DNA of 64,000 nucleotides from Streptomyces sp. NBC_00287 (GCF_036173105.1 NZ_CP108053.1:2728001-2792000), one strand, 5' to 3'. Shown: positions 40,549 to 49,862, counted from the stretch's first letter. Numbers and translations: made by a program. Notes: generated by a model not told the origin, from the sequence alone.

Positions 40549-41643
40549 TCAGTCGTTTTCCTCCAGCGTTTTGTGGGCCTTCTGCTGGTAGTCGGCAAAT
40601 GCCTGCCCCAGCGCACTCGGCCGCGCGGCCGGCGAACGCAGGGCAGACTGTCCGGCCGCCATCTGCTCCAGTGCACGCTTCAGCGCACTGGGCCGGACGG
40701 CGAGTGATTCCAGCGCAGACTGCTGTGCGGACGCGGCATTCAGGAGTTGCTGCAGCGCGTTCGGCCAGGCAAGTGCCGAATGCCAGGCTGCCTGCTGCAC
40801 CGCCGCGTTCTTCAGTACCTGCTCCAGTCCACCCGCCTGCAGGGCTCCCAGCGACGGCAGGGCAAATTGCTGCCTGCTCATGCTCTTCAGTGCCTGTTCC
40901 ACGGCGTTCGGCTGGGCAGCGAGGGTCTCGAGAGCGGTGACGGCCGAGGCGAAGCCCACCGCGACTGCCTGCTCGGTCTCCTGGCGGCGCAGGGTGCGGC
41001 CCGCCTGATCGCAGAGGGATGCCAGCAGGTCCTCGCCGGAGGCAGTGGCGGGAAGCCCGTAGGCGCGCAGGAAGGGGGTGACTCGGGCGGACAGGCGGTC
41101 GATGTCGATGAGAACCTTGAGGTCTGCGTCGGCGATCACCGTGCCGACGTGTGCCCCATCGGCTCGGGAACCCAGCAGGTCAGTGATCGTGCGCTCTGCT
41201 GTCGTGACCGGCAGGCCGTCGACGACCGTGATGTCCTCGGTGTCCACCGGCAGCCGGTGGAGCAGTACACCCTCGTCTCGGGTGGTGCGCCGCACCGGGA
41301 CGCTCAGCTCTACTCTGTCGGCGGGAAGGTCGCCGAGGCCGTGCAGCTCGCAGGCGGAGGCATGGGAGACGACTCCCGAGCGCGGGTCCCCGATGCTCCG
41401 CTGCCAGGCCGGTGTGTTCGGGTCCAGCCGCAGCCAGGCAACTTTGATCTCCAGGTGTTCCGGCGGAACTGCTGCGGCGACCCGGTAGACCCCACGCCCG
41501 ACGTTCTCCAGCAGCCCGGACCGCTCCAGCCGTAGCAGCTGAACCCCTTGCAGGCCATCCAGCTTCGCCTGGGCAGCGGTCACCAGACCCCACTGGTCAG
41601 AAGCCCGCTCCCCCAGCATCCTCAGCACGTCAGACTGTCTCAT
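40549..41643 (-). CDS. AbiEi-like antitoxin/transcriptional regulator with C-terminal repeats
   Basis: A 364-residue protein. The N terminus has a winged-helix-like region (WGLVTAAQAKLDGLQGVQLLRLERSG, VGRGVYRV), then the AbiEi antitoxin core (SHASACELHGLGDLPADRVELSVP, VTTAERTITDLL). The last ~124 residues are five ~24-residue repeats of the pattern PNALxQxLxxxxxQQxALxS, which I have not seen in AbiEi. ATG 41643 is chosen since conserved sequence starts there. It lies upstream of the decayed toxin in the same direction, with 41 bp between them. Confidence 0.75.
   Translation of the reverse strand: MRQSDVLRMLGERASDQWGLVTAAQAKLDGLQGVQLLRLERSGLLENVGRGVYRVAAAVPPEHLEIKVAWLRLDPNTPAWQRSIGDPRSGVVSHASACELHGLGDLPADRVELSVPVRRTTRDEGVLLHRLPVDTEDITVVDGLPVTTAERTITDLLGSRADGAHVGTVIADADLKVLIDIDRLSARVTPFLRAYGLPATASGEDLLASLCDQAGRTLRRQETEQAVAVGFASAVTALETLAAQPNAVEQALKSMSRQQFALPSLGALQAGGLEQVLKNAAVQQAAWHSALAWPNALQQLLNAASAQQSALESLAVRPSALKRALEQMAAGQSALRSPAARPSALGQAFADYQQKAHKTLEEND
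40552..40923 (-). repeat. 72-bp tandem coding repeats (five units)
   Basis: Codes for five successive ~24-residue units (one has 25): e.g. VEQALKSMSRQQFALPS, LEQVLKNAAVQQAAWHS, LQQLLNAASAQQSALES, LKRALEQMAAGQSALRS and a diverged last unit. The DNA units are visibly related but diverged, so the array is not recent. Confidence 0.8.
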
Positions 41644-42001
41644 GCAGCAATTATTACACGGCGATACAGCAATTATTTCTCTCAGAGGAAACTTTTGCTG
41701 CAGCAGACGATGCCGGGGGCGGGAAGTCGCGGGAGACATGATCTGTGCTTACGGCGACCGCACCGGCAGCGTCCCCGGGTACTGTCTTGCCGCCTTCGTA
41801 GCCGGCATTCAGGCTCCTCGCGCCACCGAGATGAGCCCTGATTTCCAAAGCACGCGCTGCGGGACCGCCTAGTGGGCACCCGAACTGGCCTGCGCGCCTA
41901 CGACCCCCCGCAACGCCCCGGGCACCCGCGGTGCGCGACCTGTTCTCACTGCTGGAGAACGGAGGAGGAGGGGCGAGGACACGACCTGGCGCCACACCCC
42001 G
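41644..42001. promoter_or_regulatory. AT-rich promoter region of the AbiEi-like gene with direct repeats
   Basis: A 358-bp stretch without a supported gene. CAGCAATTATT occurs at 41645-41655 and 41667-41677, 22 bp apart; on the minus strand this places AATAATTGCTG one base before the ATG. This is much more AT-rich than the surroundings and is a plausible autoregulatory operator/-10 region, possibly with a leaderless transcript. The rest (41700-42001) shows only proline-rich shadow ORFs. Confidence 0.5.
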
Positions 42002-43219
42002 TCAGGACCGCACCGCCTCCGCCCCCTGCGGCACACGCCCCGCAACCACCCGTTCCCGCCCAACCCCCTGCACCCCGCGCCGATCCACGGCATACGCCAC
42101 CCCGGCCACGCCAAGACCCAGCACCGCCAGCGCCCCTCCCGCAACCGCCGGAGAAGTAACCCCGAACCCCGCAGCCAGTGCGAGCCCCCCGATCCACGCA
42201 CCCCCGGCATTCGCCAGATTGAACGCGGCCTGATTGGCGGAGGACGCCAGCGACGGCCCCGCCGACGCCTTCTCCATGACCATCAGCTGAAGCGGGGAAC
42301 CGGTCACGAACGCCGCCATCCCCAGCAGCACTACCGCCACCGCCGCGCTCCACGCCGTGGACATCAGCAGGGGGAAGAGACCCAGGACCAGCGCCAGCGA
42401 CGCCAACCCCCCGAACAGCGTCGCGCGCATCGCGTGGTCCGCCAGGCGTCCGCCCAGCAGGTTCCCGGCCGTCGCGCCCACGCCGAACAGCGCGAGCAGG
42501 AGCGTCACGCTCGCGTCGGCGTACCCGGCCGCGTCCGTCAGCATCGGGGTGATGTAGCTGTACGCCGCGAAGAGCGCCCCGAAGCCCGCCACCGTCGTAC
42601 CGAGGGCCAGCCAGACGGGCAGCGACTTCAGCGCCGCCAGTTCGCCGCGCAGACCGGAGACAGACGGACTCGCGTCGTCGCGCGGGATCAGGAGCGACAG
42701 GGACACGATCGCGGCCAGCCCGATCGCACTCACGCCCAGGAACGTCGCCCGCCAGCCCAGGTGCTGGCCCATCAGCGTGGCCACCGGCACACCCGCGATG
42801 TTCGCGACCGTCAGGCCCAGGAACATCAGGGACACCGAGCGGGCCTTGCGCTCCGGCGCCACCAGGGTCGTGGCGACCACCGCGCCCACGCCGAAGAAGG
42901 CGCCGTGCGGCAGACCGCTCAGGAAGCGGGCGGCGAGCAGCCAGCCGTTGTCGGGGGCGAGGGCAGAGAGCGCGTTGCCGACCACGAACAGGACCATCAG
43001 GCCGATCAGGACCTTGCGGCGGGACATACGGGCGGTGACGGCCGCGAGGAGCGGGGCGCCGATGACGACGCCGAGGGCGTACGCCGAGACGAGGTGGCCG
43101 GCGCTCGGGATGGAGATGCCGAGGTCGGCCGCGACGTCGGGCAGCAGGCCCATCATCACGAACTCGGTGGTGCCAATACCAAAAGCGCCAACGGCCAGAG
43201 CGAGCAGGGCCAGGGGCAT
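42002..43219 (-). CDS. MFS drug-efflux transporter (DHA1 family)
   Basis: A 405-residue protein with 12 predicted transmembrane helices. N-terminal FGIGTTEFVMMGLLPDVAADLGIS and the motif-A loop RMSRRKVL identify the AraJ/CmlR-like drug:H+ antiporter 1 group; GLPHGAFFGVGAV is the motif-C-like helix. It probably exports a small hydrophobic or sugar-like molecule. A perfect inverted repeat directly upstream suggests repressor control, but no regulator gene adjoins. Confidence 0.9.
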   Translation of the reverse strand: MPLALLALAVGAFGIGTTEFVMMGLLPDVAADLGISIPSAGHLVSAYALGVVIGAPLLAAVTARMSRRKVLIGLMVLFVVGNALSALAPDNGWLLAARFLSGLPHGAFFGVGAVVATTLVAPERKARSVSLMFLGLTVANIAGVPVATLMGQHLGWRATFLGVSAIGLAAIVSLSLLIPRDDASPSVSGLRGELAALKSLPVWLALGTTVAGFGALFAAYSYITPMLTDAAGYADASVTLLLALFGVGATAGNLLGGRLADHAMRATLFGGLASLALVLGLFPLLMSTAWSAAVAVVLLGMAAFVTGSPLQLMVMEKASAGPSLASSANQAAFNLANAGGAWIGGLALAAGFGVTSPAVAGGALAVLGLGVAGVAYAVDRRGVQGVGRERVVAGRVPQGAEAVRS

Positions 43220-43246
43220 GAAGGGCCTGTGCCTTTCGGGAGCGGA

Positions 43247-43277
43247 GTTCCGTACATCATATGTTCACGTACGGAAC
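43247..43277. promoter_or_regulatory. palindromic operator upstream of the DHA1 transporter gene
   Basis: Perfect 9-bp arms GTTCCGTAC and GTACGGAAC separated by 13 nt that contain CATATG, 28 bp upstream of the start. It has the size and symmetry of a TetR/MarR site. Confidence 0.65.
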
Positions 43278-43331
43278 AAAGGCTCTCAGGCCCAGTATTC
43301 CTGGAGGTTACGGCCGGGTTGACAGGGGCTT

Positions 43332-44384
43332 TTACGAGGCGGTTGTGTCCACCTTCACACGCGCGGCCACCGGAAGATGGTCGCTCCCGGTCTCCGGCAG
43401 CGTCCACGAGGTGACCGGCTCGATGCCCTGCACCAGGATCTGGTCGATCCGCGCCATCGGGAACGACGCCGGCCAGCTGAACCCGAAGCCGCTGCCCGCC
43501 GCGCCCTGCGTGGAGCGCATCTGGGAGGTGACGGCGTTCAGCGCGCGGTCGTTCATCGTGCCGTTGAGGTCGCCGAGCAGCACGCTGCGGGGCAGCTTCT
43601 CGTCGGCGATGGCCTCGCCCAGGGCGTCGGCGCTCTTGTCGCGCTGGCGGGCGGTGAACCCGGCCTCCATCTTCACGCGCACCGACGGCAGGTGGGCGAC
43701 GTACACCGCGATCTCACCGGCCGGCGTGGTCACCGCGGCGCGCATGGCCCGCGTCCAGCCAAGCTTGATGTCGACGGCCCGCACACCGCTCAGCGGGTAC
43801 TTGCTCCACAGCCCCACCGTGCCCTGCACCGAGTGGTACTTGTACGTCGACGCCAGCGCCTTCTCGTACACCGGCACCGCCGTCGCGGTCAGCTCCTCCA
43901 GGGCCAGGACGTCCGCGCCCGAGGCGGCCACGTCGCGGGCGGTGCCCGACGGGTCGGGGTTGTCGGCGTTGACGTTGTGCGTGGCGATCGTGAGGTCGCC
44001 GCCGGCGGACGTCTTGTCGGAGAGCAGGCCGCCGAAGAGGTTCAGCCACACGACCGCGGGCAGCACCACCGCGATCAGCGCGGTCGCGGACTTGCGCACC
44101 AGGGCGATCAGCACCAGCAGCGGGACGAAGAGGCCGATCCAGGGCAGGAAGGTCTCGATGAGGCTGCCGAGGTTGCCGATGGCGTTCGGGATGCGCGAGT
44201 GCAGCAGCATGACGAGGGCGAGCAGCACCGCGACGGCGGCGGTGACGATGCCCCGGCGCCAGATCCGCGGGTCACCGCGCCAGCCGGCGACGAGCCGCTC
44301 CAGCAGACGCCGGAACCGGTTTCCCCGGCGCTCGGGTCCCGAGCCGCCGCTGTCCGTCTCCGTCATGTACGCCTGCTGCGCCAT
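43332..44384 (-). CDS. endonuclease/exonuclease/phosphatase-family membrane-anchored protein
   Basis: A 350-residue protein. Three hydrophobic helices (about 46-62, 77-97, 102-122) precede an EEP domain with THNVNADN, LALEELT, HLPSVR, LLGDLNGTMND and C-terminal GSDHLPVAARV. These carry the conserved Asn, Glu, Asp-Asn and Asp-His active-site residues of a metal-dependent phosphodiesterase. Likely active outside the cell or at the membrane; substrate (DNA, lipid or sugar phosphate) unknown. Start TTG/ATG region at 44384 is uncertain by a few codons (second Met at position 7). Confidence 0.85.
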   Translation of the reverse strand: MAQQAYMTETDSGGSGPERRGNRFRRLLERLVAGWRGDPRIWRRGIVTAAVAVLLALVMLLHSRIPNAIGNLGSLIETFLPWIGLFVPLLVLIALVRKSATALIAVVLPAVVWLNLFGGLLSDKTSAGGDLTIATHNVNADNPDPSGTARDVAASGADVLALEELTATAVPVYEKALASTYKYHSVQGTVGLWSKYPLSGVRAVDIKLGWTRAMRAAVTTPAGEIAVYVAHLPSVRVKMEAGFTARQRDKSADALGEAIADEKLPRSVLLGDLNGTMNDRALNAVTSQMRSTQGAAGSGFGFSWPASFPMARIDQILVQGIEPVTSWTLPETGSDHLPVAARVKVDTTAS

Positions 44385-44567
44385 ACCGTCGCCTCACTGC
44401 CTACCGTGCACACCATCGTCCCCCGCGGTTACGACCCTAGGGGATGATCGGTTCTGTTCCTGCCGTCCCATGACGGCCGTACGGGCACCATGACGTACAA
44501 GTCGGCTTTCGGAGTTCCGGTCACGCACACGGAAAGCGCGCTCTGTGACGAAACGCGCACATGGCCT

Positions 44568-45203
44568 CTACATGGAGGGCGAACTGACGGGCGGTGAGCT
44601 GACGGGCCGTAGTCCTTCGAGCAGGGTGTCGACGATCTGCTCGGACAGTCCGTCAGGCAGGTCGGCGTCCGGCCGCATCACTGAACGCAGCAGCATCGGG
44701 CCCACGAACAGGTCGTTGAGCAGTTCTACGTCGACGTCCTCGCGGAGTTCGCCGTTGCGCTGGCCGCGGCGCAGCACTTCGACGCCGAGCCGCCGCCGGG
44801 GGGCGACCACGAGGTTGTGGTACGCCGCCCAGATCTTGGGGCTGCTCTTCATCTGGACGTGGACGTTGTGCAGGATCGCCGAGGAGCGGCTGACCAGGCC
44901 GCGGCGGCGCAGCGACTCCAGCAGGACGACGAGGTCGTCGCGCATGGAGGTGCCGGGCAGTTCGGCGTCGGGGGGTTCGGCGGCGCGTACGACGTCGACG
45001 AACAACTCCTCCTTGCCGCTCCAGCGGCGGTAGATGGCGGCCTTGCCGACGCCGGCGGTACGGGCGATCCGCTCGATGGAGAGCTCCGCGAGCGGCACGC
45101 CCTCCTCCAGCAGCCTCATCACGCCCTCGATGATGGCGCGCTCCACGGCCTCGCTCCGGGGGCGGCCCCGCACGGGGCCGGTCTGACTGTCAGCGAGGTT
45201 CAC
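44568..45203 (-). CDS. TetR-family regulator of the adjacent efflux gene
   Basis: A 211-residue regulator with a TetR helix-turn-helix at about residues 20-65 (LSIERIARTAGVGKAAIYRRWSGKEELF). The C-terminal part resembles the TetR_C domain of PF16859 type. It lies 36 bp downstream of the DHA2 efflux gene on the same strand, so it is in one operon with its probable target; the perfect palindrome upstream of that operon (46837-46865) is the likely autoregulated operator. Confidence 0.9.
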   Translation of the reverse strand: MNLADSQTGPVRGRPRSEAVERAIIEGVMRLLEEGVPLAELSIERIARTAGVGKAAIYRRWSGKEELFVDVVRAAEPPDAELPGTSMRDDLVVLLESLRRRGLVSRSSAILHNVHVQMKSSPKIWAAYHNLVVAPRRRLGVEVLRRGQRNGELREDVDVELLNDLFVGPMLLRSVMRPDADLPDGLSEQIVDTLLEGLRPVSSPPVSSPSM

Positions 45204-45239
45204 GTGTCTGCGTCCCTTCTTCGTTCCGGGAATTCTCCC

Positions 45240-46817
45240 TTACGACGGGTCCTGGGCTCTCCCGGCCTGCGACGGGTCCTGGGTTCTGCCGGGCAGGAAC
45301 AGCGCCACCACCACCGCTCCGATCACCGCCACCGCCGCTCCCCCGAGAGCCGTGACATGCATGGCGTGCAGGAAGGAGTCGTTGGCCTGGGCGACCAGTG
45401 GCTTCCCCTCGGGCCCGAGCTTCGCCGCCACGGCCAGCGTGGATTCGATGGACTCGCCCGCCGTGTGCCGTAGCTGCGCGGGTACGGCGCCGAGGTCGCC
45501 CTCGATCGACGAGCGGTACGACGTGGACAGCACCGAGCCGAGGACCGCGATGCCGAGGGCGCCGCCGACCTGGCGGAAGGTGTTGCTGAGCGCGGAGGCC
45601 GAACCGGCCTTCTCGCGGGGCAGGGCCTGCATGATCACGACGCTGACCGGGGTCATGATGTGCGCCATGCCGGTGCCCATGAGGAAGAAGATCGCCTCGA
45701 GGATCCAGATCGGGGTGTCCGCGTCCAGCGTGGCGAATGCGGCCAGCATCGCCGCGATCAGCGCCATTCCGGCGGTCGTGGTGGCCCGGTTGCCGAAGCG
45801 GTCCACCAGCAGCCGGGCGCGCGGCGCGAAGACGAGCTGTGCGGCGGCGAGCGGCAGCAACAGCAGACCGGTCTCCAGGGGCGAGTAGCCGCGCACGCTC
45901 TGGGTGTAGAAGACGGAGAAGAAGGTCACGCCCATCAGCGCGAAGAAGACCAGCGCGATGGCGGCGATCGCGGCCGAGAAGACCTTGTCGCGGAAGTAGC
46001 CGACATCGATGGACGGATGGTCGCTGCGCTTCTCGAACACCACGAAGGCGACGAGTACGGCGAGACCGGCGGCGATCGTCCCCAGCACGGTGACGTCCGT
46101 GAAGTCGGCCAGCTCGCCGCCGCGGATGATGCCGTAGACGAGGAGGACCAGGCCGACGACGGACAGGGCGACGCCGATGGGGTCGATGCGGCCGGGGTTC
46201 GGGTCGCGGGAGTCGGGGACCAGCCAGATCATCAGCGCGAGCGCGAGCAGCACGATGGGGACGTTGACGAGGAAGACCGAGCCCCACCAGAAGTGGTCGA
46301 GCAGGACACCGCCGGTGATCGGGCCGATGGCGATGGCGAGGCCGACGCCGCCCGCCCAGATGCCGATGGCCTTGGGCTGCTCCTCGCGCTCGAAGACGTT
46401 CATGAGGACGGCAAGGGTGGCCGGCATGACGAAGGCGGCGCCGAGGCCCATCACCGCGCGGAAGCCGATGAGCTCGCCCGGCGATCCGGCGAAGGCGGCG
46501 AGCGCGGAGCCGGCACCGAAGACGACGAGGCCGCCGAGCAGGACCCTCTTGCGCCCGAGCCGGTCGCCCAGCAGCCCCGCGCTGAACAGCAGTCCCGCGA
46601 AGACGAGGGTGTAGGAGTTGATCGCCCACTCAAGCTCGCTCTGGGTGGCGCCGAGGCCGGTCGGGGCGGGGGTCGAGATGGTCTTGACGGCGACGTTCAG
46701 GATCGAGTTGTCCAGCACCACGATCAGCAGACTCAGCATGAGCACGCCGAGGATGGCCCAGCGGCGGCGATGCACCGCTTCCGGTATCCGGGGTACGGGA
46801 GGAGCGGAAGTAGTCAT
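45240..46817 (-). CDS. MFS multidrug transporter, DHA2 (EmrB/QacA) family
   Basis: A 525-residue protein with 14 predicted transmembrane helices. Typical motifs: [13 protein letters not shown] (motif D1), [14 protein letters not shown] (motif A), [14 protein letters not shown] and [23 protein letters not shown] (motif C). It exports drugs or antibiotics by proton antiport. The ATG at 46817 is chosen; the longer ORF from 47135 reads through the operator and promoter. First gene of an operon with a TetR gene. Confidence 0.93.
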   Translation of the reverse strand: MTTSAPPVPRIPEAVHRRRWAILGVLMLSLLIVVLDNSILNVAVKTISTPAPTGLGATQSELEWAINSYTLVFAGLLFSAGLLGDRLGRKRVLLGGLVVFGAGSALAAFAGSPGELIGFRAVMGLGAAFVMPATLAVLMNVFEREEQPKAIGIWAGGVGLAIAIGPITGGVLLDHFWWGSVFLVNVPIVLLALALMIWLVPDSRDPNPGRIDPIGVALSVVGLVLLVYGIIRGGELADFTDVTVLGTIAAGLAVLVAFVVFEKRSDHPSIDVGYFRDKVFSAAIAAIALVFFALMGVTFFSVFYTQSVRGYSPLETGLLLLPLAAAQLVFAPRARLLVDRFGNRATTTAGMALIAAMLAAFATLDADTPIWILEAIFFLMGTGMAHIMTPVSVVIMQALPREKAGSASALSNTFRQVGGALGIAVLGSVLSTSYRSSIEGDLGAVPAQLRHTAGESIESTLAVAAKLGPEGKPLVAQANDSFLHAMHVTALGGAAVAVIGAVVVALFLPGRTQDPSQAGRAQDPS

Positions 46818-46836
46818 GCCGTCCACCCTAGGAGAT

Positions 46837-46865
46837 TTACGATACGGGACCGTACCGTATCGTAA
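46837..46865. promoter_or_regulatory. TetR-type operator upstream of the DHA2 efflux operon
   Basis: Perfect inverted repeat TTACGATACGG-N7-CCGTATCGTAA, 19 bp upstream of the start codon. The length, symmetry and position fit the operator of the TetR protein encoded in the same operon. Confidence 0.8.
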
Positions 46866-46998
46866 TTCTCTTACCCGGCTCTTACACCGGTCGAGCGTGA
46901 CCGGGGTCCCCCTAGCCGCGTCTGGCACGAGGTGCCACCATGGAGGGGATCCGGGGACGCCGTCAGGGCGCCTCGAGATGACGTAAGGAGCCGTTGCC

Positions 46999-47865
46999 AT
47001 GACGCAGCTTTCGGCTGCCCAGAACACACCTTCCGGCGGCAGCAAGGCGCTGTACGGGGGGAAGGGCACCCGCCGCATCACCGTTCGCGACATCGCCGCC
47101 GCCAAGGAGCGCGGCGAGAAGTGGCCCATGCTCACCGCCTACGACGCGATGACCGCGTCCGTCTTCGACGAGGCCGGGATCCCGGTCATGCTCGTCGGGG
47201 ACTCGGCGGGCAACTGCCACCTCGGGTACGAGACCACCGTGCCCGTCACGCTCGACGAGATGACCATGCTGTCGGCCGCCGTCGTACGGGGCACCTCGCG
47301 CGCCCTGATCGTCGGCGATCTGCCCTTCGGTTCGTACCAGGAAGGCCCGGTGCAGGCGCTGCGCTCGGCGACCCGGCTGGTGAAGGAGGCCGGCGTCGGC
47401 GCGGTGAAGCTGGAGGGCGGCGAGCGCTCGCACCGCCAGATCGAGCTGCTGGTCGAGTCCGGTATCCCGGTGATGGCTCACATCGGCCTGACCCCGCAGT
47501 CCGTCAACGCCATGGGCTACCGCGTCCAGGGCCGCGGCGAGGAGGCGGCGGCACAGCTGCTGCGCGACGCGAAGGCCGTCCAGGACGCGGGCGCCTTCGC
47601 GGTCGTCCTGGAGCTGGTCCCCGCGGAGCTGGCGGCCGAGGTCACCCGGGTCCTGCACATCCCGACGGTCGGCATCGGCGCGGGCGCCGAGACGGACGCC
47701 CAGGTCCTGGTCTGGACGGACATGATGGGCCTGACCGGCGGCCGGGTCCCCAAGTTCGTCAAGCAGTACGCCGACCTCCGCGAGGTCATGGGCAACGCGG
47801 CGAAGGCGTTCGCGGAGGACGTCGTCGGCGGAACGTTCCCGCTGGAGGAGCACTCCGTCCACTAG
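46999..47865 (+). CDS. panB: 3-methyl-2-oxobutanoate hydroxymethyltransferase
   Basis: A 288-residue cytosolic enzyme. Conserved motifs: [63 protein letters not shown] [18 protein letters not shown] and IGIGAG. It makes ketopantoate from 2-oxoisovalerate and 5,10-methylene-tetrahydrofolate, the first step of pantothenate/CoA biosynthesis. AAGGAG precedes the ATG. It stands alone, divergent from the efflux operon, and ends in a clear terminator. Confidence 0.96.
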   Translation: MTQLSAAQNTPSGGSKALYGGKGTRRITVRDIAAAKERGEKWPMLTAYDAMTASVFDEAGIPVMLVGDSAGNCHLGYETTVPVTLDEMTMLSAAVVRGTSRALIVGDLPFGSYQEGPVQALRSATRLVKEAGVGAVKLEGGERSHRQIELLVESGIPVMAHIGLTPQSVNAMGYRVQGRGEEAAAQLLRDAKAVQDAGAFAVVLELVPAELAAEVTRVLHIPTVGIGAGAETDAQVLVWTDMMGLTGGRVPKFVKQYADLREVMGNAAKAFAEDVVGGTFPLEEHSVH

Positions 47866-47882
47866 AGCCACAGCGGCACAGA

Positions 47883-47922
47883 GGCAGCCCGCCGATTTCC
47901 CCCGTCGGCGGGCTGCTGCCTT
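47883..47922 (+). terminator. rho-independent terminator after panB
   Basis: AGCCCGCCGA (47886-47895) and TCGGCGGGCT (47905-47914) form a perfect stem with a 9-nt loop; GCTGCCTTTCCC follows. Confidence 0.85.
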
Positions 47923-48004
47923 TCCCCCGTGTTGTCGGCGAGATGTAGGCCCTTGTAGGCCGCCTGTCGGCGGTTTGTCGGTGCGGGCTGGCACCTTCGG
48001 GGTC

Positions 48005-49030
48005 ATGATACGAATCGACAAGAACCCCACCGGCGCAGGAAGCGCCGTCACCGTGCGGGGGCTGGTCAAGCACTACGGCGAGACCAAGGCGTTGGACGGT
48101 GTGGATGTGGATGTGCGCGAGGGGACCGTGATGGGGGTGCTCGGGCCCAATGGGGCCGGGAAGACCACCCTTGTGCGGATCTTGTCCACTCTCCTCGCGC
48201 CCGACTCCGGGCAGGCCACCGTCGTCGGGTACGACGTCGTACGGCAGCCTCGGCAGTTGCGGCGGGTGATCGGGCTGACCGGGCAGTACGCCTCCGTGGA
48301 CGAGAAGCTTCCGGGGTGGGAGAACCTGTACCTCATCGGGCGGCTGCTCGATCTGTCGAGGCGGGACGCCCGGGCCAGGGCCGATGAGCTGCTGGAGCGG
48401 TTCTCGCTGACCGACGCCGGCAAGCGGCCCGCCGCCACCTACTCCGGCGGTATGCGGCGGCGGCTCGATCTCGCCGCCTCGATGATCGGGCATCCGGCTG
48501 TGCTCTTTCTCGACGAGCCGACCACCGGGCTCGACCCCCGTACCCGCAACGAGGTGTGGGCGGAGGTCAAGTCGATGGTCGGCGACGGTGTCACCGTGCT
48601 GCTGACCACGCAGTACATGGAGGAGGCCGAGCAGCTCGCCGACGAGCTGACCGTCGTCGACCGGGGCAAGGTCATTGCCAAGGGCGGGATCAATGAGCTC
48701 AAGGCCAAGGTCGGGGGGCGGACCCTTCGCGTCCAGCCGGCCGATCCGCTGCAGCTGCGGCCGCTCGCCTCCCACCTCGACAGCCTCGGGATCACCGGGC
48801 TCGCCACCACCACCGTCGACGCCGACCGCGGCGCCCTGCTGGTGCCGATCCTCAGTGATGAGCAGCTCACCGCCGTCGTCGGTGCCGTCACCGCGCGCGG
48901 AGTCACGCTCTCCTCCGTCACCACCGAACTGCCCAGCCTCGACGAGGTGTTCCTGTCCCTCACCGGCCACCGTGCCAGTGCCCCGCAGGACACCGTGCCC
49001 GTCGACGACCGCGAGGAGGTCGCCGTATGA
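48005..49030 (+). CDS. DrrA-type ABC transporter ATP-binding protein
   Basis: A 341-residue ATPase. Walker A GPNGAGKTTLVRIL, the signature TYSGGMRRRLDLAASMIG and Walker B VLFLDEPTTGLDPRTR are intact. The C-terminal DUF4162-like part and the overall sequence match daunorubicin-resistance DrrA ATPases. It energises export of a drug or lipid through the permease encoded next. I chose the ATG at 48005; the GTG-type start at 47975 would add 10 residues. It overlaps the permease by 4 bp (ATGA). Confidence 0.93.
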   Translation: MIRIDKNPTGAGSAVTVRGLVKHYGETKALDGVDVDVREGTVMGVLGPNGAGKTTLVRILSTLLAPDSGQATVVGYDVVRQPRQLRRVIGLTGQYASVDEKLPGWENLYLIGRLLDLSRRDARARADELLERFSLTDAGKRPAATYSGGMRRRLDLAASMIGHPAVLFLDEPTTGLDPRTRNEVWAEVKSMVGDGVTVLLTTQYMEEAEQLADELTVVDRGKVIAKGGINELKAKVGGRTLRVQPADPLQLRPLASHLDSLGITGLATTTVDADRGALLVPILSDEQLTAVVGAVTARGVTLSSVTTELPSLDEVFLSLTGHRASAPQDTVPVDDREEVAV

Positions 49031-49827
49031 GCGCCATCACCGCAGACACCCGGATCCCCCTGCGTGCGCATGCGCGGCACACCGGGGCGCTCGTACGCCG
49101 CAATCTGCTGTGGATCCGGCAGGACCCGGAGTCGATGTTCGACGCCGTCCTGTTCCCGATCGTCTTCACGCTGCTGTTCGTGTACGTCTTCGGCGGCTCC
49201 ATCGGACAGTCGCTGGGCGGCGGCCAGGACGAGTACGTGCAGTACGTCATGCCGGGCATGCTGGCCATGATGGGCATGACCATGGCCCAGGGTGTGGGTA
49301 CCGGCTTCAACCAGGACTTCAACTCCGGTGTCATGGACCGGTTCCGGTCCCTGCCGATCGGCCGCGGCTCGGTGCTGTTCGCGAAGATCGCCGTGGAACT
49401 GATGCGCATGCTGTTCGCGACCTGCGTGCTGATGGCGGTCGGCGTGCTCGTGGGCTTCGACATCAACAACTGGGGCGGTCTGCTGGCCTCCGTCGCGCTG
49501 TCCGTGGCCTTCGGCTCGGCGCTGATGTGGGTCTTCCTCACCCTCGGTGTGGTGATGAAGAACGCGCAGTCCGTGCAGGCGATGGGCTTCCTGGTGCTGA
49601 TGCCGCTGCAGTTCGGCTCGTCGATCTTCGCGCCGACCCAGTCGATGCCGGGCTGGCTCCAGAACTTCACCGACTACAACCCGCTGTCCTCGCTCGCGGA
49701 CGCCGCCCGCGGACTGATGATCGGCGGCCCGGTCGCCCACGACCTGTGGCTGACGCTCGGCTGGTCGGTGCTGCTCACGGCGGTCATGGCGCCGATCGCG
49801 ATCCACAAGTTCCGTACCAAGACCTGA
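49027..49827 (+). CDS. DrrB-type ABC-2 transporter permease
   Basis: A 266-residue membrane protein with six predicted helices, of the ABC-2 family: VRRNLLWIRQDPESMFDAVLFP at the N terminus, YVMPGMLAMMGMTMAQ and FLVLMPLQFGSS. It pairs with the upstream ATPase for drug/polyketide efflux, as in DrrAB. Its last codons and stop (RTKT-stop) are triplicated downstream as 17-bp tandem repeats. Confidence 0.92.
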   Translation: MSAITADTRIPLRAHARHTGALVRRNLLWIRQDPESMFDAVLFPIVFTLLFVYVFGGSIGQSLGGGQDEYVQYVMPGMLAMMGMTMAQGVGTGFNQDFNSGVMDRFRSLPIGRGSVLFAKIAVELMRMLFATCVLMAVGVLVGFDINNWGGLLASVALSVAFGSALMWVFLTLGVVMKNAQSVQAMGFLVLMPLQFGSSIFAPTQSMPGWLQNFTDYNPLSSLADAARGLMIGGPVAHDLWLTLGWSVLLTAVMAPIAIHKFRTKT

Positions 49828-49862
49828 TCCGTACCAAGACCTGATCCCGTACCAAGACCTGA
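49811..49862 (+). repeat. 17-bp tandem triplication of the permease 3' end
   Basis: tccgtaccaagacctga occurs at 49811-49827 and 49828-49844, and with one extra c at 49845-49862. The first copy holds the stop codon of the permease gene; the other two are untranslated. Confidence 0.9.

Noticed and set aside
39545..41800. Whole AbiE region as an active phage-defence system
   Set aside because: The toxin active site is missing and frameshifted; only the antitoxin-like gene can be functional.
41872..42233. Pro-rich ORFs at the 3' end of the DHA1 transporter
   Set aside because: Repetitive PRPP translation opposite to a clear transporter; no ribosome-binding site.
46818..47135. 106-residue N-terminal extension of the DHA2 transporter
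   Set aside because: It would read through a perfect operator and the panB promoter; conserved protein starts at 46817.
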